From Mesobacterium pallidum (GTDB lineage Bacteria; Pseudomonadota; Alphaproteobacteria; Rhodobacterales; Rhodobacteraceae), in assembly GCF_019966535.1 (NCBI RefSeq), contig NZ_JAIMID010000002.1:1-64000 (forward strand): a DNA stretch of 64,000 nt, in the 5' to 3' direction. Both the position numbers and the translations under genes were made by a program. The notes beneath the pieces are model-generated. The model had not been told where the DNA came from and did no database searches. It saw only the letters and a list, made by a program, of their open reading frames with translations. Positions 18,097 through 26,840 of the stretch are shown here, piece by piece; position 1 is the first letter of the stretch; each line of letters starts with the position of its first letter.

Positions 18097-18120
18097 CCGG
18101 GGGCGGTTGCCCGCCCCCGG
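18097..18120. terminator. Perfect 10-bp hairpin between the GTA capsid and connector genes
   Basis: CCGGGGGCGG, loop TTGC, CCGCCCCCGG. It is the only strong hairpin inside the GTA operon between coding genes and lies 13 bases after the capsid gene stop. No T-run follows on the minus strand, so it may be a partial terminator or an mRNA-end stabiliser that raises capsid relative to tail proteins. The sequence shows the structure; the role is inference. Confidence 0.6.
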
Positions 18121-18132
18121 TCCGGTCAGGCC

Positions 18133-19317
18133 TTAGCTGGCCGAGAACTTCAGCAGCTTGATCGCGGCATAGTCGGTCACGCCCGCGCCCACGCGCTTGG
18201 AGGCGTAGAACAGCACGTTCGGCTTGGCCGAGAACGGGTCGCGCAGCACGCGCAACTCGGGACGCTCGACGATGGTGAACCCGGTGCCGAAATCGCCGAA
18301 CGCGATCGACAGCGATCCGATGGCCACGTCGGGCATGTCCTCTGCGACCAGCACCGGGTAGCCCAGCAGGTGCGCCGGCTCGCCCGCGCCGATGCCGTCG
18401 GTCCACAGAAACCGGCCGTCCTGGTCCTTGAGCTTGCGCACCTCGCCCGCGGTCTTCGAGTTCATCACGAAGGTCGCGTTGGCGCGGTAGCGGGCGCCCA
18501 GCGAATAGACCAGGTCGATGACCGCGTCGCCACTGCCCAGGCCGCCATCGACGCCCGTCGGGACGGTGCCCAGCGTGCCCCAGGCCCAGCTGTCATTGTC
18601 GACCGTCGCGTTGTTCAGCAGGCCGACCGGCTTGCCGAAGCCATCGCCGACCAGAAAGGCGGCGTTCTCGGCACGGGCGAACTTGTCCGCGATGCGCTCG
18701 GCCAGCCAGGATTCCACGTCGAAGGCCGCGTCATCCAGCAGGCGCTGCGAGGCTTTCGGCATGGCCGACAGCTCGTGCAGCGGGATGTTGATCCGCTCGA
18801 AGACCGGCGTGCCGGTCTCGGCCGTGGGCGAGGTCTCGTCGGCCCAGCCTGCGCCGACATCCGAGGTATCGACCAGCGCGTCGTAGGACGAGCTTTCGAT
18901 GTGAACGACGTTCGCGACCTGGCGGATCGACACGGTCGATTTCAGGACCGACGACACCGTCTCCGAGGTCTGCGGATCGACCAGGTAGCCGCCATCGGCG
19001 CCGGTGATCTGGTGCATCGCCTTGCCCTCCAGCTCGATGCCGCGCAGCGCGTCGTCATCGCCCGAACGGACATAGGCGTCGAACGCCTTCTGGTGGGGGG
19101 CGCCTTCGTCGACGCTGCGGGCCAGCGCGGGACGCGCCGGCGCGAAAGATTTACGATCAAGCATGGTCAGTCGCTCTTCCTGTTGTTGAAGCCTTGTATG
19201 AATGTCGGCCCGGAACTCCTTGAGATCCCGCGTGAAGTCCGCTACGGCGCTCTTCACTTCCTGGATCGGAGACAGATCGCCCCCGTCCGCGGCCTTAACC
19301 TCGGTTTTCACCATCAT
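18133..19317 (-). CDS. GTA gp5: HK97-fold major capsid protein
   Basis: 394 residues forming the GTA head. Residues about 15-55 are a charged helical delta/scaffold region (AVADFTRDLKEFRADIHTRL), cut off by the prohead protease. Residues about 100-394 are the HK97 fold (GADGGYLVDPQTSETVSSVL, AGWADETSPTAETGTPVFER, LGYPVLVAEDMPDVAIGSLS). It is preceded by the prohead protease gene with a 34-base gap and followed by the hairpin at 18097. Confidence 0.95.
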   Translation of the reverse strand: MMVKTEVKAADGGDLSPIQEVKSAVADFTRDLKEFRADIHTRLQQQEERLTMLDRKSFAPARPALARSVDEGAPHQKAFDAYVRSGDDDALRGIELEGKAMHQITGADGGYLVDPQTSETVSSVLKSTVSIRQVANVVHIESSSYDALVDTSDVGAGWADETSPTAETGTPVFERINIPLHELSAMPKASQRLLDDAAFDVESWLAERIADKFARAENAAFLVGDGFGKPVGLLNNATVDNDSWAWGTLGTVPTGVDGGLGSGDAVIDLVYSLGARYRANATFVMNSKTAGEVRKLKDQDGRFLWTDGIGAGEPAHLLGYPVLVAEDMPDVAIGSLSIAFGDFGTGFTIVERPELRVLRDPFSAKPNVLFYASKRVGAGVTDYAAIKLLKFSAS

Positions 19318-19351
19318 CGGTTGCCTCTGCTGAGTGTGGGTCCGCGCGCCG

Positions 19352-19921
19352 TCAGTCGCGCGCCAGGGTCAGACGCGCGTCCCTCAGGGCCGCCGCCAAT
19401 TCGCGCAGGGGCGCATCGGTCAGGGGCTCATCCCCCTTGGCCGCCACCCGCGCACTGGGCAGCATCGGGAAGGTGACAAGCGACACCTCCCAAAGCTCCA
19501 GTTCGGTCAAGAGCCGCTGGCCCTTGTCGTTCTTCACGGCCCGCCGCGTGCGGTAGCCGATGGAAAGCCCCTCGATGGCGCCGGCCGCGATCAGCGCGGC
19601 GGCCTCGCGGCCCTTTTCGATGCTGTCGAGGATGCGGCCCTTGACGAACAGGCCGCGCGCGTCCTCGCGCACCTCGTCCCAGATGCCGATCGGCTGGGCC
19701 GGGTCGTGCTGCCACAGCATCTTGACCCGGCGCCCGGCTGCCTTGAGGCCCGCGAGCGAGCTCAGGTAGGCGCCCTTCTGGACGACATCCCCGCCCTGGT
19801 CGACCTCGCCGAAAAAGCTGGCATAGCCTTCGATCAGGGTGCCATCGGTGACGGTCAGCCCCTCGCCATCGAGGCGGCAGAACTTGTGCTCGAGCCCGGT
19901 ATCCATCTGAAAATTCCCCAT
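19352..19921 (-). CDS. GTA gp4: prohead protease (HK97 family)
   Basis: 189-residue serine protease that trims the capsid protein during head maturation. The family pattern includes IEGYASFFGEVDQGGDVVQKG near the N-terminus (described here in two parts: IEGYASFF then DQGGDVVQ), the catalytic His in LWQHDPAQPIG, and the Ser region at GLSIGYRTRRA. It lies between gp3.5 and gp5, the standard order. Confidence 0.92.
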   Translation of the reverse strand: MGNFQMDTGLEHKFCRLDGEGLTVTDGTLIEGYASFFGEVDQGGDVVQKGAYLSSLAGLKAAGRRVKMLWQHDPAQPIGIWDEVREDARGLFVKGRILDSIEKGREAAALIAAGAIEGLSIGYRTRRAVKNDKGQRLLTELELWEVSLVTFPMLPSARVAAKGDEPLTDAPLRELAAALRDARLTLARD

Positions 19922-19936
19922 GTTTCAGTTCCCCGT

Positions 19937-20167
19937 TTACTGGCCGGTGATCTGCAGCAGTTCCTGGAACCCCTGCGCCAGGATCGCCGCGACCACCCCG
20001 TAGACGGTCAGCCACAGCCGTTTCTCGAGCCGCTCCATCATCGCCTCGATGCGGTGCAGCCGATCGTTCAGCGCCTCGAGCTGCACCCGCACCAGTTGCT
20101 CATGCGCGGCCAGCTTCAGCCCCGGCCCGCAGTCGAATTGCGGATAGCCTGCCTTGGGCTCAGCCAT
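19937..20167 (-). CDS. GTA gp3.5: small head-formation protein with membrane-like helix
   Basis: 76 residues, family rcc01685. It has a charged helix (LVRVQLEALNDRLHRIEAMM, likely coiled coil, about 27-50) followed by a hydrophobic helix LTVYGVVAAILAQGFQELL (about 53-71). In RcGTA the equivalent gene is needed for proper heads. Its start overlaps the portal gene end by 8 bases, supporting coupled expression. Confidence 0.85.
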   Translation of the reverse strand: MAEPKAGYPQFDCGPGLKLAAHEQLVRVQLEALNDRLHRIEAMMERLEKRLWLTVYGVVAAILAQGFQELLQITGQ

Positions 20168-21335
20168 TGCCGCCGACCTCCAGCGCCGGCAGCCCCAGCA
20201 GCGCGCGCTTCTCGGCCTCGGTCAGGAAACTCGCCTCGCTGATCCGCTTCCACTGGCTCTCGCGCTCGGCCGCCAGCGCCGGCACCTGGTCGAGGTCGGC
20301 CTTCAGCTCGATCGCCTCGCCGGCATGATCGCTCAGCCAGTCGCTCACCGTCGCGGTGACCTTGGACACCAGCGGCAGCACGGTCAGGCGATAGAAGGCC
20401 CGGTGCGCCTCGGCATAATTGGCATAGGTCGCGTCGCCGGGAATCCCCAGAATCATCGGCGGCACGCCAAAGGCCACGGCGATCTCGCGGGCGGCGGCCT
20501 CCTTGGTCTTCTGGAACTCCATGTCGCTGGGGCTGAACCCCATCGGTTTCCAGTCGAGCCCGCCTTCCAACAGCATCGGCCGCCCGGCATTGCGCGCGCC
20601 CTGGTGATAGCTCTCCATCTCGTCCTGCAGGCGTTGGTACTGGTCGGCGGACATGGCGCTCTGCCCGTCCACCCCGCGCCAGACCAGCGCGCCCGAGGGC
20701 CGCGCCGCATTGTCCAGCAGCGCCTTGGACCAGCGCGACGCGCTGTTGTGCACATCCAACGCCTGGGCCGCGGCCTGCATCGGGCTCAGCCCGTAGTGGT
20801 CGTCCTGCGGATGGAACGCCTTGACGTGGCAGATCGGGCTGACCCCGGCGCCAAGATCAAAGCGGTGCTTGCGCCCGCCGACCCGGTATTCATAGGCCAC
20901 CGGCCAGCCATCGGCGCCGGGCACCAGGCTCATCCGGTCCGACCGCAGCACATGCAGCTCAAGCGGCACGCCCGGATCGCCCACCGCTTCAAGGTAGGCG
21001 TCCCCCGACAGCAGCAGCTGGCCATAAAGCGCCTCGAAGAGCTCGGCCCGCCCCTGAGCCGGGTTCGGACGCCGCACCAGGCTCAGCATCGGATGGCTGT
21101 CATAGCGCTGCTGTGCATCCTGCAGCACCAGCGGCACAGCGGCGGCGGCCTCGGCGATCAGCTTGACGGCGCGAAAGCCGACCGGGTTGCCGGCGAAGCC
21201 GGTCTTGGTCAGCGACACCGTGTCCCGCGGGCTCCAGGCCACCCGGCCGGACCCGGCAAGCGCCATCAGCCCGCCGGTCGCGCTCGCCTTGTGCTCCGGG
21301 GCTGCCTCGGTCTTCCGCCGCAGAAAATCAAACAT
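20160..21335 (-). CDS. GTA gp3: portal protein (HK97 family)
   Basis: 391-residue dodecameric portal through which DNA enters and leaves the head. Recognised by MFDFLRRK at the N-terminus, VAWSPRDTVSLTKTGFAGNP, HPMLSLVRRPNPAQGRAELF, and FGVPPMILGIPGDATYANYA near residue 320, all typical of phage portals. The ATG at 21335 has a GAGGAG site 7-9 bases upstream; the open frame extending to 21479 has no portal homology. Upstream lies an unusual 528-bp gene-free gap before terminase. Confidence 0.94.
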   Translation of the reverse strand: MFDFLRRKTEAAPEHKASATGGLMALAGSGRVAWSPRDTVSLTKTGFAGNPVGFRAVKLIAEAAAAVPLVLQDAQQRYDSHPMLSLVRRPNPAQGRAELFEALYGQLLLSGDAYLEAVGDPGVPLELHVLRSDRMSLVPGADGWPVAYEYRVGGRKHRFDLGAGVSPICHVKAFHPQDDHYGLSPMQAAAQALDVHNSASRWSKALLDNAARPSGALVWRGVDGQSAMSADQYQRLQDEMESYHQGARNAGRPMLLEGGLDWKPMGFSPSDMEFQKTKEAAAREIAVAFGVPPMILGIPGDATYANYAEAHRAFYRLTVLPLVSKVTATVSDWLSDHAGEAIELKADLDQVPALAAERESQWKRISEASFLTEAEKRALLGLPALEVGGNG

Positions 21336-21504
21336 GCGCTTGGCTCCTCGATCCTTGCCGGGCCGCGCTTCGGCGCCCCTCTCGTTCGGTTGAGCACACT
21401 TTGCCGCAAATCCTTCAAAGCCCCGTAAGCCCCCCGCGCGCACCCCGCCAAAAACCGCGCAACACCCGAACTTTCGCAAGCATTTTCAACAGGAAAAAGA
21501 TCCC

Positions 21505-21553
21505 TCTTCATCTTTCCCGCAAACTCCGGGGAGCGTGAGGGGCTGGCCCCTCA
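21505..21553. repeat. Intergenic palindromic repeat, copy in GTA gp2-gp3 gap (a)
   Basis: CTTCATCTTTCCCGCAAACT, then CCGGGGAGCGTGAGGGGCTG and GCCCCTCA: the dispersed core in reverse orientation followed by the GAGGGG-CTGG-CCCCTC palindrome. Part of the repeat family seen at 7.3-7.5, 40.9-41.1 and 44.7 kb. Confidence 0.75.
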
Positions 21554-21574
21554 TTCCGCCAACAACCACAGAAC

Positions 21575-21608
21575 GCCTCCGGCGGGAGTATTTGGGGAAA
21601 AGTGAAAG
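21575..21608. repeat. Intergenic repeat core in GTA gp2-gp3 gap (b)
   Basis: CTCCGGCGGGAGTATTTGGG then GAAAAGTGAAAG, the dispersed core in forward orientation (compare GGGATATTTATGGAAAGATG at 7.5 kb). Together with copies (a) and (c) it fills most of this gap. Confidence 0.65.
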
Positions 21609-21696
21609 CTGGGCCCCGGACACGAACACCAACGCCGGCCTCCGCAAAGGTCCTCGGCGGGTCTACGTAGCGAAACAGGACAGGCCGGGCGCCACC

Positions 21697-21767
21697 TGAT
21701 CCCCTTCATTTTGCCCCTAAACTCCGGGGTGCGCGAGGGGCTGGCCCCTCGCTCCGACGCTGGCCAC
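21697..21767. repeat. Intergenic palindromic repeat, copy in GTA gp2-gp3 gap (c)
   Basis: TGATCCCCTTCATTTTGCCC, then CTAAACTCCGGGGTGCGCGA and GGGGCTGGCCCCTCG. It is very close to the copy at 41.03-41.1 kb (CTAAACTCCGGGG). The gap 21336-21863 contains no credible gene; the 103-residue open frame at 21551-21862 reads through these repeats. Confidence 0.75.
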
Positions 21768-21863
21768 AGGCCCGGCGTCAGACGAAAAAGCGGGCCGCCC
21801 GAAAGCGACCCGCTCCACCCCTCCCCGTACCCGGACGCCCGCGCGCCCGGATCGATCGGCACG

Positions 21864-23234
21864 TCACAGCGCCCGGATCGACGGGCGACGCCACTTCGCC
21901 GCCGGTTCGATCATCACCTCGTGCAGCGCCCAGACCAGCGCGTCCACGCGGTCGGGGCTGCCCTTGCCCTCGTAGCCGCGCATGGTCATGCGGCACATCT
22001 GCTCCTCGAGCCGCTGCAACCCCCGGCAATGCAGCACGCGCCCTTGCTCATACAGCGCCGCCACCGGCTCGGCCCGGGCCGATTTCCCGCGCGAGGCATG
22101 GACCAGTTTCACCGGGCACAGCGGGTCGACCTGGCGGATCACCGCCTCGACCATGTCGCCGCCCTGGTTGGCCTCGGCCACCAGCTTCTCCGCGCCCCAA
22201 TGCTCCATCACCCGGATCGCGCGCGACGCCCAGGTCGCGGGCGAGGCCGCGCCGATGCTGGCGTCTTCCAGCACGTAGGCGCGCCAGTCCTGCACCGGCC
22301 CCTTCATCACCACCCCCACGGCGACGATGCCGCATTCGTCCGACACGGCCGTCCCACGCGCCGCCGGGTCCACGGCGACCACCACCCGGTCGAACTCCGG
22401 CAACTCCTCGACCCGCGCCGCCTCGAGCCCCTCCAGCGACCAGAGCGCCCCTTCGGCATCCTCCAGCAGCACGCCGTCCAGCTCCTGCCGTCCCAGCCGC
22501 GTATCGGCGTAGCGGGCGCGCACCTCGGCCAGGAAGCTCTCGGCCAGGTTGGCGCGGTTGGCCTCGGTCGCAGCATGGGTCACCACGGTGCTCTCGGCCT
22601 TCAAGAGCGCCTTCAGCACGCCGACATTGCGCGGGGTCGTGGTTACGCATTGCCGGGGATGCTCGCCGAGACGCAGCGCGAATTGCAGCATGTCCCAAGT
22701 CTCCTGCCCCTTCTTCCACTTGGCCAGCTCGTCCACCCAGGCGGCATCGAACTGCGGCCCCCGCAGCCCCTCGGGATCGGCCGCGCTGAACGCCTGCGCC
22801 GTCGCCCCGTTCGGCCAGACCAGCCGCCGCTTGGTCGCCTCCCACTCGGGCCGCCGGTCGGGGGGCGAACAGGCCAAGATCCCGCTGTCGCCGAATATCA
22901 TCACGTCGCGCACCTGGTCGTAGGTCTCGCCCACCAGCGCCATGCGCCGCGCCCGGCCGGGGTCGAGAGGCCGCGACCCCTCGACCATCCAGCGCACCCA
23001 TTCGGCCCCGGCGCGGGTCTTGCCCGCGCCACGCCCGCCCAGGATCACCCAGGACCGCCAGTCGCCCTCGGGCGGCAACTGGTGGTTCAGCGCCCAGAAG
23101 TCGAAAAGATAGGGCAGCGCCGCCAGCTCTTCGTCTCCCAGATCGTCCAGGAACGCCTCACGGGTCGCCGCATCGGCGGAGGCGATCCAGGCGGCACCGG
23201 ATTTCAGTGCGTGCGGCGTCGAGGTCGAGGGCAT
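21864..23234 (-). CDS. GTA gp2: terminase large subunit
   Basis: 456-residue packaging motor of the GTA, ATPase plus nuclease. Walker A is WVILGGRGAGKTRAGAEW near residue 65, with MALVGETYDQVRDVMIFGD after it. The RNase H-like nuclease begins with VVVAVDPAARGTAVSDECG, holding the first metal-binding Asp, and later acids follow (AEANQGGDMVEAVI). The ATG at 23234 was chosen; a TTG at 23279 with a GGAG site is an alternative that lengthens overlap with gp1 from 77 to 122 bases. In GTAs this enzyme packages host DNA by headful without a specific cos site. Confidence 0.93.
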   Translation of the reverse strand: MPSTSTPHALKSGAAWIASADAATREAFLDDLGDEELAALPYLFDFWALNHQLPPEGDWRSWVILGGRGAGKTRAGAEWVRWMVEGSRPLDPGRARRMALVGETYDQVRDVMIFGDSGILACSPPDRRPEWEATKRRLVWPNGATAQAFSAADPEGLRGPQFDAAWVDELAKWKKGQETWDMLQFALRLGEHPRQCVTTTPRNVGVLKALLKAESTVVTHAATEANRANLAESFLAEVRARYADTRLGRQELDGVLLEDAEGALWSLEGLEAARVEELPEFDRVVVAVDPAARGTAVSDECGIVAVGVVMKGPVQDWRAYVLEDASIGAASPATWASRAIRVMEHWGAEKLVAEANQGGDMVEAVIRQVDPLCPVKLVHASRGKSARAEPVAALYEQGRVLHCRGLQRLEEQMCRMTMRGYEGKGSPDRVDALVWALHEVMIEPAAKWRRPSIRAL

Positions 23235-23487
23235 ATCCCCCCCGCGCGACACCAGCGTCAGCTTTGCGTTGCTCGTCAATTCTGTTCTCCAGGATCAAAA
23301 CCAACCGGATGAGCTCGCTGACCTGCCGCAGCGAGGCCTTCACCTCGGATACGCCCGCGACCTCCCCGGCGTGCAGCCTGTCGCGGTACTCTTGCCACTC
23401 TCCCCGTGTCTCGCGCAGTTGCAGCCGAAGCTCGTTTGCCTGTGCGCGCAGGTCTTCCGCGTCTGGCGACGCGACAGTATTCGTCAT
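23158..23487 (-). CDS. GTA gp1: terminase small subunit-like protein
   Basis: 109 residues: mostly charged helices (LRAQANELRLQLRETRGEWQ at about 13-32, and KASLRQVSELIRLVLILENR at about 50-69), matching the position, size and helical character of RcGTA g1 (TerS). The last part overlaps the terminase large subunit gene in another frame. It is the first gene of the GTA transcript; the GTA promoter should lie in 23488-23680. Confidence 0.82.
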   Translation of the reverse strand: MTNTVASPDAEDLRAQANELRLQLRETRGEWQEYRDRLHAGEVAGVSEVKASLRQVSELIRLVLILENRIDEQRKADAGVARGGYALDLDAARTEIRCRLDRLRRCGDP

Positions 23488-23684
23488 TTACCTGCCCCTG
23501 ATCGTGCGTTGGTCTCCGCACGAGCCGCAGCCCCGTGTGTCCTGCCCGCTTTCCCCAAATCGGCCAGCCAGATCCGCGTCCTAGCCCGGGATCAAGATCG
23601 CATGTCGCGATTACCGACCTGTACCGACGCCGCGCAGATGCGGTAACCTTCTCTTAATCTTGATGGAAACCGGCCCTGGACACG

Positions 23685-23716
23685 CAAAACCCGGCCCCAA
23701 CATGTGGGACCGGGTT
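23685..23716 (-). terminator. Rho-independent terminator of mltG
   Basis: On the minus strand AACCCGGTCCCA, loop, TGGGGCCGGGTT with one T/C mismatch, followed by TT. It separates the mltG transcript from the GTA cluster. The rest of the 23488-23778 gap must hold the GTA promoter; I could not define -35/-10 boxes with confidence. Confidence 0.75.
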
Positions 23717-23778
23717 CGAAATGAAGTGATTCACTTTTTGTTAGGCACAAGCACGCGCCGCGCCCCGCCCGTTGCGCC

Positions 23779-24936
23779 CTATTCGCGCGCAGCCTCCAGC
23801 GCGCGGTAGGCGGCGACGTTGCGATTGTGCTCGTCCAGCGTCGCGGCAAAATTGTGCCCGTCCGCCGGGTCCAGCGTCTTGGCGACAAAGAACAGGTAAT
23901 CGGTCTGCGCCGGGTTCACCGCCGCCTCGATGCTCGCCCGGCCCGGGTTGGCGATGGGCGTCGGCGGCAGGCCAAAGATCACGTAGGTGTTCCACGGCGT
24001 CTCGGCGCGCAGCTCGCTTTGGCGGATGCCGCGACCCAGCAGGCCCACTCCTTGGGTGATCCCGTAGATCACCGTCGGGTCCGTCTGCAGCCGCATCCCC
24101 TGCTCCAGCCGGTTCTCGAAGACGCTGGCGACCATGCGCCGTTCTTCCGGCCCGCCGGTCTCCTTCTCGATGATCGAGGCCATGATCAGCGCCTCTTCGG
24201 GGCTCTCCAGCGGGATGCCCGGCGCGCGGTTCTCCCAGGCCTCGGCCAGGATCGCCGATTGCGCCGCCTGCATCCGCTCGATAACCGCGGCACGACTTTC
24301 GCCCACGCGGATCTCGTAGCTGTCGGGCGCCAGCGAACCTTCGACCGGCAGGCCCTCGACTTCGCCCTCAAGCACATCCGCCGCCTTCAGCCCCTCGACC
24401 ACCTGCCACGAGGTCACGCCCTCGGCCATGGCGATGCGATAGCGGGTGTCGGGCTGGGCGCGCACGGCCTCGTAGGCCGCCGGCACCTCGTCAACGCCCG
24501 GCTCGAATTCCGCCCGCTCGACAAAGCGTTGCGTGGCCGGGTCCAGCTCGCGCACCTGCACCTCGGCGCGGGCGATGCCGATGCGGTAGACCACTTCGGT
24601 GCCGCAGGTGCTGGCGCCGCCCCGGGTCACGATGTCGACGATTTGCTCCATCGACGCGCCCTCGGGCACGAGGAAGGCGCCGGCCTTCAGCTGCGATGTC
24701 TTCTCGGTGTAATCCGCGCCGATCCGGAACAGCCGGGCCGAGGTGATGGCCCCGTCGGACTGCAACGTGTCACTGACCCGGCTCATGTTCGACCCGCGCT
24801 CGACCCGCAGGCACATCGCCTCGGTCAAAGGGCCCTCGGCGGTGTATTCGGTCTTGCCCCACATCACCACGCCCGCGACCAAAAAGATCGCGACGATGAG
24901 GAAGGTCACCGCGTTGGACGCGATGGATTTCCACAT
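23779..24936 (-). CDS. mltG: Endolytic murein transglycosylase MltG
   Basis: 385 residues. An N-terminal transmembrane anchor (AVTFLIVAIFLVAGVVMWG, about 9-27) is followed by a LysM-like region and the YceG/MltG catalytic domain. The conserved IIEKETGGPEERRMVASVFE, with the catalytic Glu, and LEQGMRLQTDPTVIYGI are present. MltG cuts nascent glycan strands in the periplasm and ends glycan chain synthesis. It lies 3 bases after fabF; the fabF-mltG pair is common in alphaproteobacteria. Confidence 0.93.
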   Translation of the reverse strand: MWKSIASNAVTFLIVAIFLVAGVVMWGKTEYTAEGPLTEAMCLRVERGSNMSRVSDTLQSDGAITSARLFRIGADYTEKTSQLKAGAFLVPEGASMEQIVDIVTRGGASTCGTEVVYRIGIARAEVQVRELDPATQRFVERAEFEPGVDEVPAAYEAVRAQPDTRYRIAMAEGVTSWQVVEGLKAADVLEGEVEGLPVEGSLAPDSYEIRVGESRAAVIERMQAAQSAILAEAWENRAPGIPLESPEEALIMASIIEKETGGPEERRMVASVFENRLEQGMRLQTDPTVIYGITQGVGLLGRGIRQSELRAETPWNTYVIFGLPPTPIANPGRASIEAAVNPAQTDYLFFVAKTLDPADGHNFAATLDEHNRNVAAYRALEAARE

Positions 24937-24939
24937 GCG

Positions 24940-26196
24940 TTACACCTTCCCCATCAAGAGGCTCGCATTGGTCCCGCCAAAGCCAAAACTGTTCGACAGG
25001 GCCACCTTGACCTCGCGCTCCCGTTTCACGTTTGGGGCGAGGTCCAGCTTGGTGTCGACCGCAGGCGTGTCGAGGTTGATTGTCGGCGGCACCACCTGGT
25101 CGCGCAGTGCCAGGATCGAGAACACCGCCTCGATCGCGCCGGCCGCACCCAGCAGGTGCCCGGTCATCGACTTGGTCGAGGACATGGTCGCCTTGCCCGC
25201 CGCATCGCCCAGCAGGCGCTCCACCGCGCCCAGCTCGATCGTGTCGGCCATGGTCGAGGTGCCATGGGCATTGATGTAGTCGATGGCCGAGGGCTCCAGC
25301 CCCGCGTGCTTGAGCGCGGCGGTCATCGAGCGGCGCGCGCCGTCACCATCCTCGGCCGGGGCCGTGATGTGATAGGCGTCGCCGGACAACCCATAGCCAA
25401 GGATCTCGGCATAGATCTTTGCGCCGCGCGCCATCGCGTGTTCGTATTCTTCCAGCACGACCACGCCCGAGCCCTCGCCCATCACAAAGCCGTCGCGGTC
25501 CGCGTCATAGGGGCGGCTGGCGGCGGTGGGGTCGTCCTTGCGCTTGGTCGACAGCGCCTTGCAGGCGTTGAAGCCGGCGATCCCGATCTCGGAAATCGAC
25601 GCCTCGGCCCCGCCCGCGATCATCACGTCGGCATCGCCGAACATGATCAGACGGCTGGCGTCGCCGATGGCATGGGCGCCGGTCGAACAGGCGGTCACCA
25701 CCGCGTGGTTCGGGCCCTTGAAGCCGTACTTGATGCTCACCTGGCCCGAGATCAGGTTGATCAGCGCGCCGGGGATAAAGAACGGGGACACGCGGCGCGG
25801 ACCCTTTTCCTTGATCAGGATCGCTGTGTCGGCGATCGAGTTCAGCCCGCCGATGCCTGAGCCGATCATCACGCCAGTGCGGCAGCGCGCCTCTTCATCC
25901 TCGGGCATCCAGCCGGAATCCTCGACCGCCTGCTGCGCGGCGGCCAGGCCGTACAGGATGAAATCGTCGACCTTGCGACGCTCCTTGGGCTGCATCCAGT
26001 CGTCGGCGTTGAAGGTGCCGTCGGTGCCGTCGCCGTGCTTGACCTCGCAGGCGTAATCGGTCGCCAGGTGGCTGGCATCGAACTGCTTGATCGTCGCCGC
26101 GCCGGACTGGCCGGCCAGCAGACGGGTCCAGGTTTCCTCAACGCCACAGGCCAGGGGGGTCACTAGCCCCAGACCGGTCACAACCACTCGCCGCAT
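24940..26196 (-). CDS. fabF: 3-oxoacyl-[acyl-carrier-protein] synthase II
   Basis: Condensing enzyme of type II fatty-acid synthesis; joins malonyl-ACP to acyl-ACP. 418 residues with the catalytic Cys in AVVTACSTGAHAIG, His in NAHGTSTMADTIEL and His in MTGHLLGAAGA, and the N-terminal MRRVVVTGLGLVTPLACG. The start at 26196 gives the normal N-terminus; the frame running to 26301 crosses the upstream terminator. The acpP gene that often precedes fabF is not here. Confidence 0.95.
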   Translation of the reverse strand: MRRVVVTGLGLVTPLACGVEETWTRLLAGQSGAATIKQFDASHLATDYACEVKHGDGTDGTFNADDWMQPKERRKVDDFILYGLAAAQQAVEDSGWMPEDEEARCRTGVMIGSGIGGLNSIADTAILIKEKGPRRVSPFFIPGALINLISGQVSIKYGFKGPNHAVVTACSTGAHAIGDASRLIMFGDADVMIAGGAEASISEIGIAGFNACKALSTKRKDDPTAASRPYDADRDGFVMGEGSGVVVLEEYEHAMARGAKIYAEILGYGLSGDAYHITAPAEDGDGARRSMTAALKHAGLEPSAIDYINAHGTSTMADTIELGAVERLLGDAAGKATMSSTKSMTGHLLGAAGAIEAVFSILALRDQVVPPTINLDTPAVDTKLDLAPNVKREREVKVALSNSFGFGGTNASLLMGKV

Positions 26197-26287
26197 GGAT
26201 CTGCCCTTTCCCCAATTCCGGTTCGTCCGGCCGCTCATACCCCGTGGGCGGACCCTTGGGCAAGCGATCAATCCGCTGTAACGCAGC

Positions 26288-26323
26288 AAGAAAACGCCCA
26301 TCCCGGGGGCCGGGACAGGCGTT
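26288..26323 (-). terminator. Rho-independent terminator of the host-attachment-family gene
   Basis: On the minus strand AACGCCTGTCCCGG, loop, CCGGGATGGGCGTT with a two-base internal mismatch, then TTCTTGC. It separates the 26345-26806 gene from fabF. Confidence 0.7.
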
Positions 26324-26344
26324 TCCTGCCGAGATGAACCGCGT

Positions 26345-26806
26345 TCAGGCGGCCTTAGCGCCGAATTCGCGGTGCAGGATGGTCTCTATCTCGTCCAGCG
26401 GGGAATTGGTGAGGTCCTTGTCAAGTTCACCGACGACCTTCGACGCGACCTCCTTGTGCCAGGTCTTGCGCAGGTCCCCCAGCACCCGCGGCGCGGCCAC
26501 CACGATCAAGCGGTTCAGGTCGCCCCGGTGGGCCATGCGGAACAGCATGTCCGACAGGTCCGAGGCGAACCGCTCCTTTTCCAGCGCGTGCCAATCGGTC
26601 TCCTGCACGGCCGAGCGCTGCACCGAGGGGCCGTCGTTGAACCGCCCCGGCCGGTCGGTCCCCTGCGCGCGGTCCGGCGGATTGTCCTGCTCCTCCTTGC
26701 GCAGCACCTCGAGATGCGGGTCCTGCGCGTCGGTCAGGTTGGTGAGCAGCAGCGCCTTTTCGCCATCGGCGATCAGCACCGTGGTTCCATTGGTCAGTTC
26801 TGCCAT
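26345..26806 (-). CDS. Host-attachment-family protein (PF10116 type)
   Basis: 153 residues that match the family named for a protein needed for attachment to host cells: TTVLIADGEKALLLTNLTD at the N-terminus, FASDLSDMLFRMAHRGDLNR, and LIVVAAPRVLGDLRK, an archaeal-release-factor-like alpha/beta fold. It has no signal peptide, so it is cytoplasmic. It has an excellent AGGAGGAG ribosome site and is flanked by terminators on both sides, so it is a single-gene transcript. Function beyond the family name is not known. Confidence 0.85.
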   Translation of the reverse strand: MAELTNGTTVLIADGEKALLLTNLTDAQDPHLEVLRKEEQDNPPDRAQGTDRPGRFNDGPSVQRSAVQETDWHALEKERFASDLSDMLFRMAHRGDLNRLIVVAAPRVLGDLRKTWHKEVASKVVGELDKDLTNSPLDEIETILHREFGAKAA

Positions 26807-26840
26807 GGTCTCCTCCTTCTGCGGGCTTTGGGCCCGTCTT

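Noticed and set aside
21551..21862. 103-residue open frame between GTA gp2 and gp3
   Set aside because: It reads straight through two palindromic repeats.
9100..23487. Prophage instead of gene transfer agent
   Set aside because: There is no integrase, repressor, replication or lysis gene and no attachment site, and gene order matches the Rhodobacter GTA cluster.
23827..25860. 677-residue plus-strand open frame opposite mltG/fabF
   Set aside because: Antisense shadow of two well-recognised enzymes.
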